From positions 1 through 20,831 of the forward strand of contig CAKOHQ010000022.1 in assembly GCA_934085875.1 (NCBI GenBank): DNA of 20,831 nt, in the 5' to 3' direction. A program made the position numbers and the translations under genes. Below the pieces are notes generated by a model. The model had not been told where the DNA came from. It did no database searches and worked only from the letters and a program-made list of their open reading frames with translations. This DNA comes from an uncultured Bacilli bacterium. GTDB taxonomy: Bacteria > Bacillota_I > Bacilli_A > RF39 > UBA660. Each line of letters opens with the position of its first letter. The first letter of the stretch is position 1. Below are positions 20,571 through 20,831 of this stretch, piece after piece.

Positions 20571-20831
20571 TTTATATAATCTTCTAAATCTTTAAATGAT
20601 ATTTTGCTTTTAAAAGTATTTACATAAACGTCATCATATTCATCAAACATTAGGTATTTATTATTCTTAATAAATATAATATGTGGCATAACATAAGCAA
20701 CATTCGTACTTGTTATATTTTTAATTTAAGCATTATTTATAATTGGAGTAGTATTTGTAAATCTACCAATCATTTCAATTTTTCTTTTTAATTTATCACT
20801 TATTTTTAATTCTTTTGTTTCTATATTTAAC
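20571..20831 (-). pseudogene. interrupted minus-strand reading frame, cut by window edge
   Basis: On the minus strand one frame is open from the window edge through KISDKLKRKIEMIGRFTN and TTPIINNA, meets a single TAA (20726-20728), then continues in the same frame through TNVAYVMPHIIFIKNNKY and YDDVYVNTFKSKISFKDL to a stop at 20571. The protein-like composition on both sides of one in-frame stop suggests a gene broken by a point mutation. The 39-codon ORF from the ATG after that stop has no evident SD. I do not recognise the family, and its start lies outside the window. Confidence 0.5.

Noticed and set aside
1..20831. Use of UGA for tryptophan (Mycoplasma code 4)
   Set aside because: Trp residues in conserved proteins are encoded by TGG, and TGA ends the Abi, transglutaminase-like and 41-codon genes at sensible places.
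1..20831. CRISPR array, tRNA genes or insertion-sequence ends
   Set aside because: No regularly spaced repeats, no cloverleaf-like GTTCGA-containing segments and no transposase reading frames with terminal inverted repeats were seen by eye.

Overview
The window is about 20.8 kb of very AT-rich chromosome from a low-GC Gram-positive-type bacterium. The ribosomal proteins, EF-G, EF-Tu, L10 leader and Shine-Dalgarno (SD)/promoter style are of Firmicutes type. UGG encodes Trp and UGA is used as a stop (for example in the Abi gene and the transglutaminase-like gene), so this is code 11 and not a code-4 Mollicute. The gene order and hypothetical proteins suggest an uncultured gut-type Bacilli lineage (RF39/RFN20/Erysipelotrichales-like). 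That placement is inference. No rRNA, tRNA, CRISPR array or intact insertion sequence was seen.

Left part (1-8211): the 3' part of a P-type Ca2+/cation ATPase is followed closely by a small membrane-anchored protein and two overlapping unknown genes, ended by a clear terminator. Next comes a CwlD-type amidase, then a self-contained dinD-like cassette (promoter, gene, terminator). Immediately after it lies a 3' fragment of a second amidase gene, then an Abi_2/HEPN abortive-infection gene whose 3' end carries the SD for an HtrA-type serine protease. The ribosome-binding GTPase ychF follows with its own promoter.

Middle (8212-16824): a decayed stretch precedes rplK-rplA (L11, L1) with a structured leader. 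rplJ-rplL (L10, L7/L12) follow with a perfect TTGACA-N17-TATAAT promoter inside the end of rplA and an L10 leader with mutually exclusive hairpins. rpoB and rpoC, which usually follow rplL in Firmicutes, are absent. In their place are a 41-codon membrane peptide coupled to a 121-aa anchored exported protein, and a transglutaminase-like protein. The str cluster rpsL-rpsG-fusA and tuf follows. S12 has Ile where a nearly invariant Pro is expected.

Right part (16825-20831): a convergent unknown gene and a divergent small XRE regulator share a promoter region with a 9+9 bp palindrome. Then come a DUF84 (YjjX-type) inosine/xanthosine triphosphatase, an endolysin-like M23 peptidase with three C-terminal repeats and no signal peptide, an extended SDR/epimerase, and an interrupted, edge-truncated reading frame on the minus strand.

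The core is ordinary translation machinery under attenuation control. The accessory interest lies in the dinD/amidase-remnant/Abi block, the genes that replace rpoBC, the XRE/operator pair and the overlapping unknown pair at 1711-3031.
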